From Flavobacterium glaciei (GTDB taxonomy: Bacteria; Bacteroidota; Bacteroidia; Flavobacteriales; Flavobacteriaceae): a DNA stretch of 64,000 nt. Positions 8,318 through 17,262 of the stretch are shown here, one piece after another. The notes beneath the pieces are model-generated. The model made no database searches. It was given only the letters and a program-made list of their open reading frames with translations, and was not told where the DNA came from. The stretch covers positions 201,489 through 265,488 of the forward strand of contig NZ_QQBA01000001.1 in NCBI RefSeq assembly GCF_003350545.1. Direction: 5' to 3'. A program made the position numbers and the translations under genes. How positions within the stretch are numbered: position 1 is the stretch's first letter; each line of letters starts with the position of its first letter.

Positions 8318-9265
8318 ATGAAAAAATATCTATTAGTATTCCTAATCTTGTTTACTACACTCGGTCATACTCAAACAGAAACAGCAACTAAATCTTTTAA
8401 TAAAGAAGAAATCGCCATAAATCCTTTGCTAAATGGCTCGTTATATTCGCCTTTAAAACAAAATAAAAAAACTAATTTGGTTATCCTTATTGCTGGTTCA
8501 GGCCCCACAGATAGAGATGGCAATCAAAAAGGGTTAACCAATAATTCTTTAAAATACCTATCCGAAGAATTAACAAAAAATGATATTGCCGTTTTTAGCT
8601 ATGACAAAAGAATCTTTACACAAATGAAAAGCGGAACGGTGAATGAGGCAACGCTAACTTTTGATGATTTCATTACTGATGCGACATCTGTTTTGTTATT
8701 TTTTAAAAATCAAAAAAAGTATAACAAAATTATAATTACCGGACACAGCGAAGGTTCATTAATAGGAATGATAGCCGCAAATGGCAATGCAGATGCTTTC
8801 ATTTCATTGGCAGGAGCCGGAAGAACTATCGATGCCGTTTTAGTCGAACAAATCACCAAACAAGCGCCGTTTTTAAAAGAAGAAACACAAAAGAATCTCG
8901 ATATCCTTAAAAGCGGAAAAACTTTCGAATTAAAAAATCCGATGTTAGCTTCCCTTTTTAGAGAAAGCATTCAGCCTTACATGATTTCATGGATTAAATA
9001 CAACCCTCAAATTGAAATTGCAAAATTGCAAATACCGGTTTTAATCGTAAACGGAACAAAGGACATACAAGTTTCAGTTCAAGAAGCGGAACTATTAAAA
9101 AAAGCTAAGCCAGAGGCTGAACTAGTTTTGATTGAAAATATGAATCATATTTTTAAAGAAATCAAAAGCGATGACGCTGAAAACATGAAATCCTATACCA
9201 ATCCCGATTTACCAATAGTTGCAAAATTAACAAGCACTATAACAACGTTTATTAAATCACTTTAA
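8318..9265 (+). CDS. Secreted alpha/beta hydrolase
   Basis: A 315-residue protein with a signal peptide (about 1-19, MKKYLLVFLILFTTLGHTQ) and an alpha/beta-hydrolase fold. The oxyanion region is 'ILIAGSGPTDRDGN', the nucleophile elbow G142-H-S144-E-G146, the acid D249 (VNGTKDIQV) and the base H277 (NMNHIF). This pattern is that of serine-aminopeptidase-like or esterase-type hydrolases exported to the periplasm. The natural ester or peptide substrate is unknown. Confidence 0.87.
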   Translation: MKKYLLVFLILFTTLGHTQTETATKSFNKEEIAINPLLNGSLYSPLKQNKKTNLVILIAGSGPTDRDGNQKGLTNNSLKYLSEELTKNDIAVFSYDKRIFTQMKSGTVNEATLTFDDFITDATSVLLFFKNQKKYNKIIITGHSEGSLIGMIAANGNADAFISLAGAGRTIDAVLVEQITKQAPFLKEETQKNLDILKSGKTFELKNPMLASLFRESIQPYMISWIKYNPQIEIAKLQIPVLIVNGTKDIQVSVQEAELLKKAKPEAELVLIENMNHIFKEIKSDDAENMKSYTNPDLPIVAKLTSTITTFIKSL

Positions 9266-9321
9266 GCTGTAACAATTGTACAACTGAGAAGACTAATTAC
9301 AAAAAAACAAAACAAACAATA

Positions 9322-11184
9322 ATGAAAAGAATACTTTATTCACTGGCATTTGCTTCGATACTTTGGAGCTGCAAAACTGCAAGCCCAACTGTGTCTGCTG
9401 TTGCAAAAGAACAAGTAGAAGTTGCCATCAATTTGAACGATGTAAAAGATGATAAGGTAATGGTAACTATAACCTCGCCAAAAATCAATACTGAAGAAGT
9501 AACGTACAGCGTTCCTAAAATTGTTCCGGGAACCTATTCCATTGATGATTACGGAAAATACATCGAAGATTTCAAAGCTTTTGATAGCAAAGGAAACCTG
9601 CTTGCAACTACAAAATCTGATGACAACACTTGGAATATTAAGAACGCGAAATCATTGGTAAAAATCACATATTGGGTAAACGATACTTTTGATACTGAAA
9701 AAGGTGGCGGTTTTGGTCAAAATGATATTTTTTCTCCTGCTGGAACAAACATAGATGCTGGTAAAAATTTTATGTTAAACATGCATGGTTTTGTTGGTTA
9801 TTTTCAAGACAAAAAAGATTTAGCCTACACCGTAAGCATCTCACATCCTGAAACGCTTTGGGGCGCAACCTCAATGACAGACCTAGACGCAAGCGCTACA
9901 AATGACGTATTTACTACTCCTAGATACGCTGAACTAGTTGAAAACCCTATTATGTATGCTAAACCAGACTACTCTACTTTTACAGTAGATGGAATGGAAA
10001 TCCTGATAGGCGTGTATTCTCCAACCGGAAAAGTAACTGCCGAAAGCATTACTCCTGAGATGAAAACAATGATGATTGCTCAGAAAACATTTTTAGGAAA
10101 AATAAATGCTACAAAAAAATACACTGTATTATTGTATTTATCAAGCATGACACCTACTGATGCAAAAGGTTTTGGAGCATTAGAACATCCTACTGCAACG
10201 ACAGTGGTTTTACCGGAAATGATGCCTAAATCAGAGCTAGTTAAATCAATGAAAGATGTGGTTTCACACGAATTTTTTCACATCGTAACTCCTCTAACAA
10301 TCCATTCTAAAGAGATTCATTTTTTTGATTACAACACACCTAAAATGTCAGAACATTTATGGATGTACGAAGGGGTGACAGAATATTTTGCCAATCTTTT
10401 TCAGATTAATCAAGGATTAATTACAGAAGAGGAATTTTATACTCGTATGTCTGAAAAAATTGAACATGCCAATGCAATGGATGACACAATGCCTTTTACA
10501 ACCATGAGTGCAAATGTGTTGACTGAACCTTACAAAGCACAATACTTGAACGTATATGAAAAAGGAGCATTGATAGGAATGTGTTTAGACATCATCATCA
10601 GAGAAAAAAGTAATGGCGAAAGAGGAATTCTTGATTTGATGCAAAAATTATCTAATGAGTATGGCGCATCAAAACCATTTAATGATAATGAGCTTTTTGC
10701 AAAAATAACCTCATTCACCTATCCAGAAGTGGGTACTTTTTTGACGACTTATGTTTCTGGCGCAACTCCAATTCCTTATGATGTATTTCTAGCTAAAGTT
10801 GGTGTTACAAAATCAATTGAAAAAGTTCCTGGAAATGTATTCTTGAAAGGACAAATGCCATACATTACCGTAAACCAACAAACAAAAGAAATCATAGTGT
10901 TACCAAATATGGAACTAAATGTATTTTATAGTACTCTTGGTTTAAAAGGTGGTGATATCATAGTATCCATTAATAACAAGCCGTATTCATTAGATAATAT
11001 TTATGAAATGATTGCTGAAAGTCAAAACTGGAAAGAAAACGATGCTATCTCAATCAATATAAAACGTGATGGCAAAGAACAAATAATAAAAGGTATAGTA
11101 AAATTCCCTTACGAAGAAAAAGAAGGCCTAAGAGCAACAGATGCAACAAAAAAAGCGTTGAAAGAAGCTTGGTTTAAAGCCTAA
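9322..11184 (+). CDS. M61 family metallopeptidase, lipoprotein
   Basis: A 620-residue exported zinc peptidase. A lipobox (ILWSC, Cys16) suggests a lipid anchor. An N-terminal beta-sandwich domain is followed by the catalytic domain with H316-E-F-F-H320 and the downstream glutamate motif Y349-E-G-V-T-E354. A PDZ domain lies at about 520-595 (ELNVFYSTLGLKGGDIIVSI and then NNKPYSLDNIYEMI). That domain order is that of M61 (glycyl aminopeptidase-like) enzymes, which cleave near the N-termini of peptides in the cell envelope. A terminator follows it. Confidence 0.9.
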   Translation: MKRILYSLAFASILWSCKTASPTVSAVAKEQVEVAINLNDVKDDKVMVTITSPKINTEEVTYSVPKIVPGTYSIDDYGKYIEDFKAFDSKGNLLATTKSDDNTWNIKNAKSLVKITYWVNDTFDTEKGGGFGQNDIFSPAGTNIDAGKNFMLNMHGFVGYFQDKKDLAYTVSISHPETLWGATSMTDLDASATNDVFTTPRYAELVENPIMYAKPDYSTFTVDGMEILIGVYSPTGKVTAESITPEMKTMMIAQKTFLGKINATKKYTVLLYLSSMTPTDAKGFGALEHPTATTVVLPEMMPKSELVKSMKDVVSHEFFHIVTPLTIHSKEIHFFDYNTPKMSEHLWMYEGVTEYFANLFQINQGLITEEEFYTRMSEKIEHANAMDDTMPFTTMSANVLTEPYKAQYLNVYEKGALIGMCLDIIIREKSNGERGILDLMQKLSNEYGASKPFNDNELFAKITSFTYPEVGTFLTTYVSGATPIPYDVFLAKVGVTKSIEKVPGNVFLKGQMPYITVNQQTKEIIVLPNMELNVFYSTLGLKGGDIIVSINNKPYSLDNIYEMIAESQNWKENDAISINIKRDGKEQIIKGIVKFPYEEKEGLRATDATKKALKEAWFKA

Positions 11185-11203
11185 CTTCAAAAATAATTTT
11201 AAG

Positions 11204-11238
11204 AAATCCCAATTTAGAAATAGATTGGGATTTTTTTT
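11204..11238 (+). terminator. Rho-independent terminator
   Basis: The 10-bp stem aaatcccaat / attgggattt, followed by a long T-run, lies 20 nt after the M61 peptidase stop. Confidence 0.85.
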
Positions 11239-11404
11239 GTAAAATTTGAATGCGTTAGCAAAATCATTCCAACAATTTTCTTTATTTTGCGCCAAATTAT
11301 AAATACTAAAAAATCGTCACGATTTAATTCTGATTCCGAAGTTTCGGGATAGGAGAAATCACTAATGCAAGGCGGTCATGTTTCAAAAAAACTTTAAACT
11401 TCAC

Positions 11405-12115
11405 ATGAAAAAATCAATTATTGCCTTCGTTACTCTTATTCTATTAGCATCTTGTAACAAGAATGAATCTAAAACTAATTTACATATTGCAGGAAACATC
11501 AAAGGATTAAAAAAAGGAACTTTATATATTCAAAGAGTTGTTGACACTACTCTAGTAGCTATTGACACTGTCAACATAGATGGTAGTTCCTCTTTTGAAA
11601 GCAATCTGGAACTAAAATCTCCTGAAATGCTGTATTTATTCTTAGACCGAGGCGTAAGTAATTCATTAGACAATAACATACCTTTCTTCGCTGAACCCGG
11701 AAATATAACTATTGAAACCAGTTTAGATCGTTATTTGATGGATGCTAAAATTACAGGATCAAAAAATCACGAAATATATGAAGAATATAAAAAAATCAAT
11801 TCCCGTTTCACAGATGAGAATCTTTCGTTGATTGAGAAAAAATTCACTGCCATCAAAAATCAAAACACAAAGGCAGTTGATAGCCTGAATGCAAAACAGG
11901 ATTCAAATATTAAAAGAAAATATTTGTTTGCTACTAACTTCGCATTAAACAATCGAGACTTCGAAATAGCACCTTATATTGCTTTATCCGAAATTTATGA
12001 TATCAATGTGAAATACTTAGATACAATTCACAAATCAATGTCGCCAAAAGTAGCAAAATCAATGTACGGAAAAAAACTTACGGAATATATTACTAAAGTT
12101 AAAAATCAAAAATAG
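11405..12115 (+). CDS. DUF4369 domain lipoprotein
   Basis: About 236 residues. A lipoprotein signal (MKKSIIAFVTLILLASC, lipid Cys17) is followed by a DUF4369-type beta domain at about 25-125 (HIAGNIKGLKKGTLYIQRV, IDTVNIDGSSSFE, PFFAEPGNITIE) and a helical region to the end. In Bacteroidetes this domain usually precedes a thioredoxin-like domain in envelope disulfide reductases. Here the redox domain is absent, since no CxxC occurs, so this is a stand-alone version. An in-frame ATG at 11378 would add nine residues that spoil the signal peptide, so I chose 11405. Confidence 0.8.
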   Translation: MKKSIIAFVTLILLASCNKNESKTNLHIAGNIKGLKKGTLYIQRVVDTTLVAIDTVNIDGSSSFESNLELKSPEMLYLFLDRGVSNSLDNNIPFFAEPGNITIETSLDRYLMDAKITGSKNHEIYEEYKKINSRFTDENLSLIEKKFTAIKNQNTKAVDSLNAKQDSNIKRKYLFATNFALNNRDFEIAPYIALSEIYDINVKYLDTIHKSMSPKVAKSMYGKKLTEYITKVKNQK

Positions 12116-12141
12116 GCAAATCCTTTTATAACAAAATAACA

Positions 12142-12176
12142 AAAACCATCTTGAGACAAACAAGATGGTTTTTTGG
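12142..12176 (+). terminator. Rho-independent terminator
   Basis: The 12-bp stem aaaaccatcttg / caagatggtttt with a seven-base loop and T-rich end lies 26 nt after the DUF4369 gene stop. Confidence 0.85.
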
Positions 12177-12233
12177 TTTATAAGAGATCGATTTTCAATA
12201 TTCAAATAAAATGTATTTTACCTGATGAATAAG

Positions 12234-12698
12234 CTAAGCGTTATTAAAAGCTATTCCGCCTATAATCATCCCTACGAACATTAAAAGGTATAGAGAGAAA
12301 ATTACCAGAGTCATAATCCCAATAAATTTGTAGTGTGATTTTAAATATCTTAAAGAAGTATTCAAAGTTTCAGAATCGTTGTTAATAAACGCTGCTTTGG
12401 CATTAGAAGCAAATTTGTTCAAGTAATATACCGGAAAGAAATAAAGTGCCGCAATAAGCAAATACACGACTGCCATCACCATTCCAAAAGAAGACCCCAT
12501 CATTCCCATTGCTGGATTCATTTTTCCCATAGTAGAGAATAGCGTCCCGGCAAATAACGCAGCAAAAACAATAAAACCAATCCCTATATAACCCAGAATT
12601 GATAAATAATATGCCCATTTTGCGGTTTCTTTCAAAAAGTCTTTTGCAGACTCATTTAGTTTCATTTCAAAATTCTCAATAACTGAATGCTCTTCCAT
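12234..12698 (-). CDS. DUF5362 family membrane protein
   Basis: A 154-residue protein with a cytoplasmic N-terminus and about four hydrophobic helices (about 27-52, 68-92, and a pair at 120-152). The middle segment is very Met/Gly-rich (STMGKMNPAMGMMGSSFGM). This matches DUF5362, a Bacteroidetes membrane family of unknown function. The 'LNKFASNAKAAFINND' segment between helices is typical. It is a single-gene unit convergent with the DUF4369 lipoprotein gene. Confidence 0.75.
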   Translation of the reverse strand: MEEHSVIENFEMKLNESAKDFLKETAKWAYYLSILGYIGIGFIVFAALFAGTLFSTMGKMNPAMGMMGSSFGMVMAVVYLLIAALYFFPVYYLNKFASNAKAAFINNDSETLNTSLRYLKSHYKFIGIMTLVIFSLYLLMFVGMIIGGIAFNNA

Positions 12699-12784
12699 AA
12701 TTTATTTTTTTAGGTTAGATACCAAATTAACAAAAAAATTACGACATTCAATAAAAACAGAATCAATTCTCATTTTACCAAAAA

Positions 12785-12814
12785 CAAAAAACCACTTAAC
12801 AAAAGTTAAGTGGT
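12785..12814 (-). terminator. Terminator of tRNA-Thr
   Basis: The 10-bp stem accacttaac / gttaagtggt (loop aaaa) is followed, on the minus strand, by a T-rich tail. It lies about 10 nt downstream of the tRNA 3' end. Confidence 0.8.
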
Positions 12815-12824
12815 TTTATTAAAG

Positions 12825-12898
12825 AGCCGGCGGAGGGACTCGAACCCACGACCTGCTGATTACAAATCAGCTGCTCTAGCCAACTGAGCTACGCTGGC
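12825..12898 (-). tRNA. tRNA-Thr (anticodon TGT)
   Basis: The minus strand folds as a 74-nt tRNA. Its D-arm is agctcagttggctagagc, the anticodon stem-loop is gctga-tttgtaa-tcagc with anticodon TGT (reads ACA), and the T-loop is ttcgagt. CCA is not encoded. The acceptor stem gccagcg / cgccggc has one A-C mismatch (position 4:69) and the T-stem gtggg / ccctc has one U-U mismatch, so base-pairing is slightly imperfect. Confidence 0.93.
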
Positions 12899-12913
12899 GA
12901 CTCATTACGGGTG

Positions 12914-12943
12914 CAAATATAAGTCTGAATTTCTATTTTCCAA
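12914..12943 (-). promoter_or_regulatory. Promoter of tRNA-Thr (TTG-N19-TATATTTG)
   Basis: On the minus strand, TTG (12941-12943) is followed by 19 nt and TATATTTG (12914-12921), an exact match to the flavobacterial housekeeping-sigma consensus. It is placed 15 nt upstream of the tRNA 5' end. Confidence 0.75.
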
Positions 12944-12976
12944 AACAAATTCAAACTTTTTTCGCTTTTTTTTTGA

Positions 12977-13243
12977 CTACAATTCGTTGATTTTAGCAAT
13001 CAATTGATTTGCAGTTTGTTCCAATTCAACATTGATTTGTTTGAAATGAGCTTTTTTATTTTCTACCTTTTTTGCATTCACTTTAGTGATTAAAGCGTCA
13101 AAAGCAGCGATAGCTTCATCAATTAAATCATTAGTTTCAGTTGTTGGTTTTCCTGTTGTAGAAATTTCGAACAAGTAAACTGCTTCAATAATATCTCCTA
13201 AAACGTAGTTGATGTCTTTTTTTAAATTTTTAACGTTTGCCAT
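12977..13243 (-). CDS. Conserved hypothetical helical protein
   Basis: An 88-residue soluble, mainly helical protein (MANVKNLKKDINYVLGDIIE…). It has a mid-protein Gly/Pro/Thr break (STTGKPTTETND), then two Lys- and Glu-rich helices with coiled-coil character. There is no signal peptide or catalytic motif. I recognise the style of a small conserved Flavobacteriaceae protein but know no function. A TACTTTTG box lies 39 nt before its ATG. Confidence 0.7.
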   Translation of the reverse strand: MANVKNLKKDINYVLGDIIEAVYLFEISTTGKPTTETNDLIDEAIAAFDALITKVNAKKVENKKAHFKQINVELEQTANQLIAKINEL

Positions 13244-13281
13244 TTTTATTTTTTTAATATTTGAATTTTAATTTGCGTCTG

Positions 13282-13289
13282 CAAAAGTA
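13282..13289 (-). promoter_or_regulatory. Candidate -7 box TACTTTTG
   Basis: TACTTTTG on the minus strand matches TAnnTTTG and sits upstream of the small helical protein gene (start 13243). No clear TTG at -33 spacing is visible. Confidence 0.4.
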
Positions 13290-13311
13290 CACATAATCTT
13301 TCTATTACCGA

Positions 13312-14274
13312 CTATGAAATGTAAATTTCTAAAATTGAAGCTTTTCCAATGAGAATGAATGTATTCATTGCCGCAGGAATCAAAACAGTATCTCCTTTTT
13401 TATATTGCAATTTTGAATTATCAAATTCCAATTCAAAAGATCCTTCAGTACACATATAAACTGTAAAGGTTTTTTCAGATTTAGAAACCGAAATTTTTCC
13501 GTCTAACGGAATAAAATTAGTTGTAAAATAAGGACAGTCAACAATTTCGTTTGAAACATTTATGTTCTTAGCGTACTCTTTCTTCGTTTCTACTTTATTG
13601 TAATTGATGGCGTCTAAAGCCAAATCAACATGTAATTCTCTTGTATTACCACTAGCATCTACCCTGTCAAAATCATAGAGACGATAGGTAATATCCGAAG
13701 TTTGTTGAATCTCAGCAACTACTAATCCCGCACCAATAGCGTGAACTGTTCCTGTTTCTAGAAAGAAAACATCACCTGATTTCACTTTTACATCATCCAA
13801 AATAGAAAGTAATGTTTTGTTATTTAGATTTTCTAAATAGTTAGTCGCATTGGACTTTTCTTTGAAACCTACTATAATTCTAGCGTCATCATCCGCTTGC
13901 ATGATGTACCACATTTCAGTTTTTCCAAAAGAATTATGACGTTTTTTAGCCAATTCATCATTAGGATGCACCTGTATAGACAAGTCTTCACGAGCATCTA
14001 AATACTTAAAAAGCAACGGAAATTGTTTGCCAAAACGAAAATGAACAGCCGTTCCTAAAATTTCATCCGGAAACGAATTGATAATTTCAGTTAATAACTT
14101 TCCTTTCCATTCCCCATTAGCAACTATACTCACATCACCTTCTACCGTAGACAGCTCCCAGCTTTCACCAGTGATATGTGAAGTAATTGGTTTATCCAGT
14201 ACTGTTTTTAGTTTTTCACCACCCCAGATTCGTTCTTTCAAAATGGGTTCGAATTGTAAAGGATAAAATTTCAT
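13312..14274 (-). CDS. manA: Mannose-6-phosphate isomerase, class I
   Basis: A 320-residue cytoplasmic zinc enzyme that interconverts fructose 6-phosphate and mannose 6-phosphate, the entry to GDP-mannose and surface glycans. Zinc ligands are visible: Q101 and H103 in SIQVHPND, E120 in KTEMWY, and H178 in GTVHAIGAG. The 'TYRLYDFDR' segment is also typical of type I enzymes. It is of the short Bacteroidetes/Firmicutes type. ATG at 14274 (MKFYPLQFEP) is chosen. An upstream Met at 14343 would add 23 hydrophobic-aromatic residues unlike the family. Confidence 0.9.
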   Translation of the reverse strand: MKFYPLQFEPILKERIWGGEKLKTVLDKPITSHITGESWELSTVEGDVSIVANGEWKGKLLTEIINSFPDEILGTAVHFRFGKQFPLLFKYLDAREDLSIQVHPNDELAKKRHNSFGKTEMWYIMQADDDARIIVGFKEKSNATNYLENLNNKTLLSILDDVKVKSGDVFFLETGTVHAIGAGLVVAEIQQTSDITYRLYDFDRVDASGNTRELHVDLALDAINYNKVETKKEYAKNINVSNEIVDCPYFTTNFIPLDGKISVSKSEKTFTVYMCTEGSFELEFDNSKLQYKKGDTVLIPAAMNTFILIGKASILEIYIS

Positions 14275-14431
14275 ATACAGTTGTTGTTTTTTTAGAAAGT
14301 CAAAGATACAAAACCAATTTTTTTTCAATAAGAATTTACACATTTACTTTAATAAGGAAAGCAAACATAGTATAAATTAACAAATGAAATAAATTAGAGA
14401 AATGGAATCAATAATTGATCATATCTGTCGA

Positions 14432-14893
14432 TTATGAAACAATTTTTTTAATGGACTCAAGGGCTTTAGGTATATGCTTTGTTGCCAACACACTATCAAA
14501 AATCATTTGTATTACTCCATTTTTGTCAGTTACATAGGTCACTCGTCCAGGCAATAACCCAAACATCCCTGCAGGGACACCAAAAAGATTTTTGATTTTT
14601 TTATCTGAATCAGACAAAAGTATAAAAGGTAATTTAAACCGCTTACTGAATTTTTGATGAGAATCTACGCTATCACTGCTGATACCAATTACTTCAGCAC
14701 CCAAATCTTTGAAATCCTCATATTGATCTCTAAAACTACAGGCTTGAGCGGTGCAACCTGGTGTATTGTCTTTAGGATAGAAATATATAACAAGTGGCTT
14801 TTGGCCAACTATATTCACACTGTCAAAATCATTTCCATCGGTATCTTTTGCGGTAAAACGAGGAATGGCATCCCCAACTTTTAGTTCTTTCAT
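14432..14893 (-). CDS. bcp: Thioredoxin-dependent thiol peroxidase (Bcp/PrxQ)
   Basis: A 153-residue peroxiredoxin that reduces hydroperoxides with electrons from thioredoxin. The peroxidatic motif is in YPKDNTPGCTAQACSFRD, with C47 peroxidatic and C52 resolving (the atypical 2-Cys BCP spacing of four residues between). Thr44 of the TxxC motif is present. The ATG overlaps the stop of queD by 4 nt, so the two genes are translationally coupled. Confidence 0.92.
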   Translation of the reverse strand: MKELKVGDAIPRFTAKDTDGNDFDSVNIVGQKPLVIYFYPKDNTPGCTAQACSFRDQYEDFKDLGAEVIGISSDSVDSHQKFSKRFKLPFILLSDSDKKIKNLFGVPAGMFGLLPGRVTYVTDKNGVIQMIFDSVLATKHIPKALESIKKIVS

Positions 14894-15300
14894 TCTCCTC
14901 TGTAGGTTACAAAATTTCGCGGTGTTTCATAAAGAACTACCTCTAATTCAAATTCTGACTTAATTCTTTTTCTGATTTTATTCCAAATGACCACCACAAT
15001 ATTTTCGGCTGTTGGATTCAAATCCTGAAATTCTGGTACGTCTAAATTTAAATTCTTGTGATCAAATTGATTCTCAACATCCTCCTTAATAATATCACTC
15101 AAGAATTTCACATCCATCACATAACCCGTTTCCGGATCAATTTCGCCAGTAACACTTACTATAAGTTCGTAGTTATGTCCGTGAAAATTTGGATTATTAC
15201 ATTTCCCAAAAATAGCATCGTTTTGTTCAAAAGTCCAATCTTTCCTGTATAATCTATGTGCCGCATTAAAATGGGCTTTTCGTGAAATGGTAACTTTCAT
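14890..15300 (-). CDS. queD: 6-carboxytetrahydropterin synthase
   Basis: A 136-residue QueD/PTPS-family enzyme that turns dihydroneopterin triphosphate into 6-carboxytetrahydropterin in queuosine synthesis. Zinc histidines H15 (FNAAH), H40 and H42 (PNFHGH), the catalytic Cys34 (FGKCNNP), D80-H81 (QFDHKNLN) and the late glutamate (LYETPRNF) are all present. It is the first gene of the queD-bcp pair. A 16-nt perfect palindrome lies just upstream. Confidence 0.9.
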   Translation of the reverse strand: MKVTISRKAHFNAAHRLYRKDWTFEQNDAIFGKCNNPNFHGHNYELIVSVTGEIDPETGYVMDVKFLSDIIKEDVENQFDHKNLNLDVPEFQDLNPTAENIVVVIWNKIRKRIKSEFELEVVLYETPRNFVTYRGE

Positions 15301-15315
15301 AATTTCAGATTTTAT

Positions 15316-15331
15316 TCCCGAAGCTTCGGGA
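15316..15331. repeat. Palindrome tcccgaagcttcggga
   Basis: A 16-base perfect palindrome 16 nt upstream of queD. A similar imperfect form (tccgaagtttcggga) lies at 11335-11349 before the DUF4369 gene. It may be a dispersed repeat or a binding site. Confidence 0.5.
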
Positions 15332-15394
15332 TCAGATTCCTCAAAGTTGTGAAATCTAAAGTATTTTATTTAAATTGAACTGCTTTTTACAATT

Positions 15395-15922
15395 CTATAT
15401 TTTGTGTTCCTCTAGAAAATGATAAAATTCATCGAAGATAATCTTAAACCAAACAGTATACAATTCTGGATGCACTTCCATGTCTTCTTTAACTGCCTCT
15501 ATTTTCATCCACTTCCAGTTTTCTACCTCTTCTAAATTTATCTCAGGAGCATCATCATAATACCCAATCATGACATGATCAAGCTCGTGTTCCGTCAAGC
15601 CATTATCAAAAGGAGCTTTGTATATAAAATGGAAAAGTTCTTTGAGTTCGGTTCTAAAACCCATTTCTTCAAATAATCTTCGGCTTCCTGCTTGAATATT
15701 TGTTTCTCCCTCGCGCTGATGACTGCAACATGTATTGGTCCAAAGCAAAGGAGAGTGATATTTTTGATGAGCACGTTGCTGCAACATGATTTCATTTTTA
15801 CTATTTAAAACAAAAACTGAAAAAGCACGATGTAAAACCGCTTTTTCATGTGCTTCAAGCTTAGGCATCAATCCTATTTGCTCATCATTTTGGTTAACTA
15901 ATATTACGTTTTCTTCTGACAT
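15395..15922 (-). CDS. idi: Isopentenyl-diphosphate delta-isomerase, type 1
   Basis: A 175-residue Nudix-fold enzyme converting isopentenyl to dimethylallyl diphosphate, feeding carotenoids, quinones and undecaprenyl phosphate. Key residues are H25 and H31 (AHEKAVLHRAFS), the C66-S-H68 catalytic region (WTNTCCSHQR), the Nudix helix GSRRLFEEMGF (78-88) and the distal glutamates in 'LTEHELDHVMIG'. A TATTTTTG box occurs at 15940-15947 just upstream, without an obvious -33 element. It is a single-gene unit. Confidence 0.92.
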   Translation of the reverse strand: MSEENVILVNQNDEQIGLMPKLEAHEKAVLHRAFSVFVLNSKNEIMLQQRAHQKYHSPLLWTNTCCSHQREGETNIQAGSRRLFEEMGFRTELKELFHFIYKAPFDNGLTEHELDHVMIGYYDDAPEINLEEVENWKWMKIEAVKEDMEVHPELYTVWFKIIFDEFYHFLEEHKI

Positions 15923-16090
15923 ATAAATCTATTACTGTTCAAAAATACAAAAAAGATTATTAGCGACAGGGGCTTTAACGTTCTGTTTCGTTTTGTTGAA
16001 GCTAAATTATTTTAAAATTGTCTAAGATAAAATTTACACCTCACATTCAAAGTTTCTTTTGTATTTTTAATAGAAATTACAAAAAACAAA

Positions 16091-16552
16091 ATGGAAATAA
16101 TAACTATTCGGAAAGCACATCCAAACGATTTAGAAAAACTACTTGAATTTGAACAAGGAATTATAGCTGCCGAACGTCCTTTTGACCCTACTTTAAAAGC
16201 AAAAAAAATACATTATTACGATATTGAAAAAATGATTTCAGCGTCACATATTGAGGTGGTGGTTGCCGTGATTGATTCAGAATTGATAGGCTCTGGATAT
16301 GCGCGAATAGAGACCGCAAAGCCTTATTTGAATCATTTGAACTACGCCTATTTAGGTTTTATGTACACCGTGGAAAATCACAGAGGAAAAGGAGTAAATG
16401 CTAAAATTATTGACGCGCTCAAAAAGTGGTGTAACCATCAAGACATAGTCGAAATTAGACTGGATGTATATAACGAAAATACTGCCGCTATTAAGGCGTA
16501 TGAGAAAGCAGGCTTCAAAAAACACCTTATAAACATGCGAATGATTGAATAA
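16091..16552 (+). CDS. GNAT family N-acetyltransferase
   Basis: A 153-residue acetyl-CoA-dependent acyltransferase fold. It has an N-terminal strand-helix (ITIRKAHPNDLEKLLEFEQ), the pyrophosphate-binding motif A (FMYTVENHRGKGVNAKIIDA) and motif B ending in 'ENTAAIKAYEKAGFKK'. The acceptor is unknown; the family acetylates amines from antibiotics to proteins. It is a single-gene unit, divergent from idi. Confidence 0.88.
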   Translation: MEIITIRKAHPNDLEKLLEFEQGIIAAERPFDPTLKAKKIHYYDIEKMISASHIEVVVAVIDSELIGSGYARIETAKPYLNHLNYAYLGFMYTVENHRGKGVNAKIIDALKKWCNHQDIVEIRLDVYNENTAAIKAYEKAGFKKHLINMRMIE

Positions 16553-16701
16553 TGCTAAGATTTAGTTAATTATAAATCCAAAACTGTTTTTTGCCCGTAA
16601 ATAACGATAGTTAAAACTTACTTAAATAACTATTAATTTGCAAAGTAAGCGACATTTTTTGGATCAAAAGCGCTTTACATTTGTAGTATAAAAAGAAAAT
16701 T

Positions 16702-17262
16702 ATGAGAACAACAAAACCATTTTTGAGTCTATTATTTTTACTTCCCTTATTCATGTTTACTGCTTGTGCACAAACGACAAATAAAAAGGACAGTGCAAAA
16801 AAATCTATCGCAATGGAAAATTCAATCAACAAACAGGAAAATCCGTATTATTCTAATACTGACACAAAAAAACTCAATGTTAATGATGCCGAATGGAAAA
16901 AGGTTTTACCCGAAGACGTCTACGAAGTAACTCGTAATGCAGATACCGAAAGGCCATTTACAGGTAAATATTGGAACACTGATGATAAAGGAACCTACTA
17001 TTGCGCAGCTTGTGGCAATAAATTATTTAGATCTGGCGCTAAATTTTCGAGCAATTGCGGTTGGCCAAGTTTTTTTGAACAAGACAATAAAAACAGTGTG
17101 GTTTATAAGAATGACAACTCATTAGGAATGGAACGCATAGAAGCCCTTTGTGGAAGATGTGACGGGCATTTAGGACATCTTTTTGATGATGGTCCAGAGC
17201 CAACTGGAAAAAGATATTGTATGAATTCTATAGCACTTGACTTTATACCTGACGCTAAATAA
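16702..17262 (+). CDS. msrB: Methionine-R-sulfoxide reductase, lipoprotein
   Basis: A 186-residue MsrB that reduces methionine-R-sulfoxide in proteins. A lipoprotein signal (LFMFTAC, Cys22) points to an envelope location rather than the cytoplasm. The domain starts near residue 60. Zinc cysteines are C101/C104 (CAACGN) and C150/C153 (CGRC), the catalytic Cys is C173 (RYCMNS), and C119 (SNCGWPSF) is a possible resolving residue. A TACATTTG box at 16676-16683 lies 18 nt upstream of the ATG. A periplasmic MsrB would repair exported proteins. Confidence 0.92.
   Translation: MRTTKPFLSLLFLLPLFMFTACAQTTNKKDSAKKSIAMENSINKQENPYYSNTDTKKLNVNDAEWKKVLPEDVYEVTRNADTERPFTGKYWNTDDKGTYYCAACGNKLFRSGAKFSSNCGWPSFFEQDNKNSVVYKNDNSLGMERIEALCGRCDGHLGHLFDDGPEPTGKRYCMNSIALDFIPDAK

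Noticed and set aside
11378-11404. Upstream ATG for the DUF4369 lipoprotein
   Set aside because: It adds nine charged/aromatic residues before a standard lipoprotein signal.
14275-14343. N-terminal extension of mannose-6-phosphate isomerase
   Set aside because: The 23 extra residues are Phe/Lys/Leu-rich and unlike the enzyme, whose usual start is MKFYPLQFEP.
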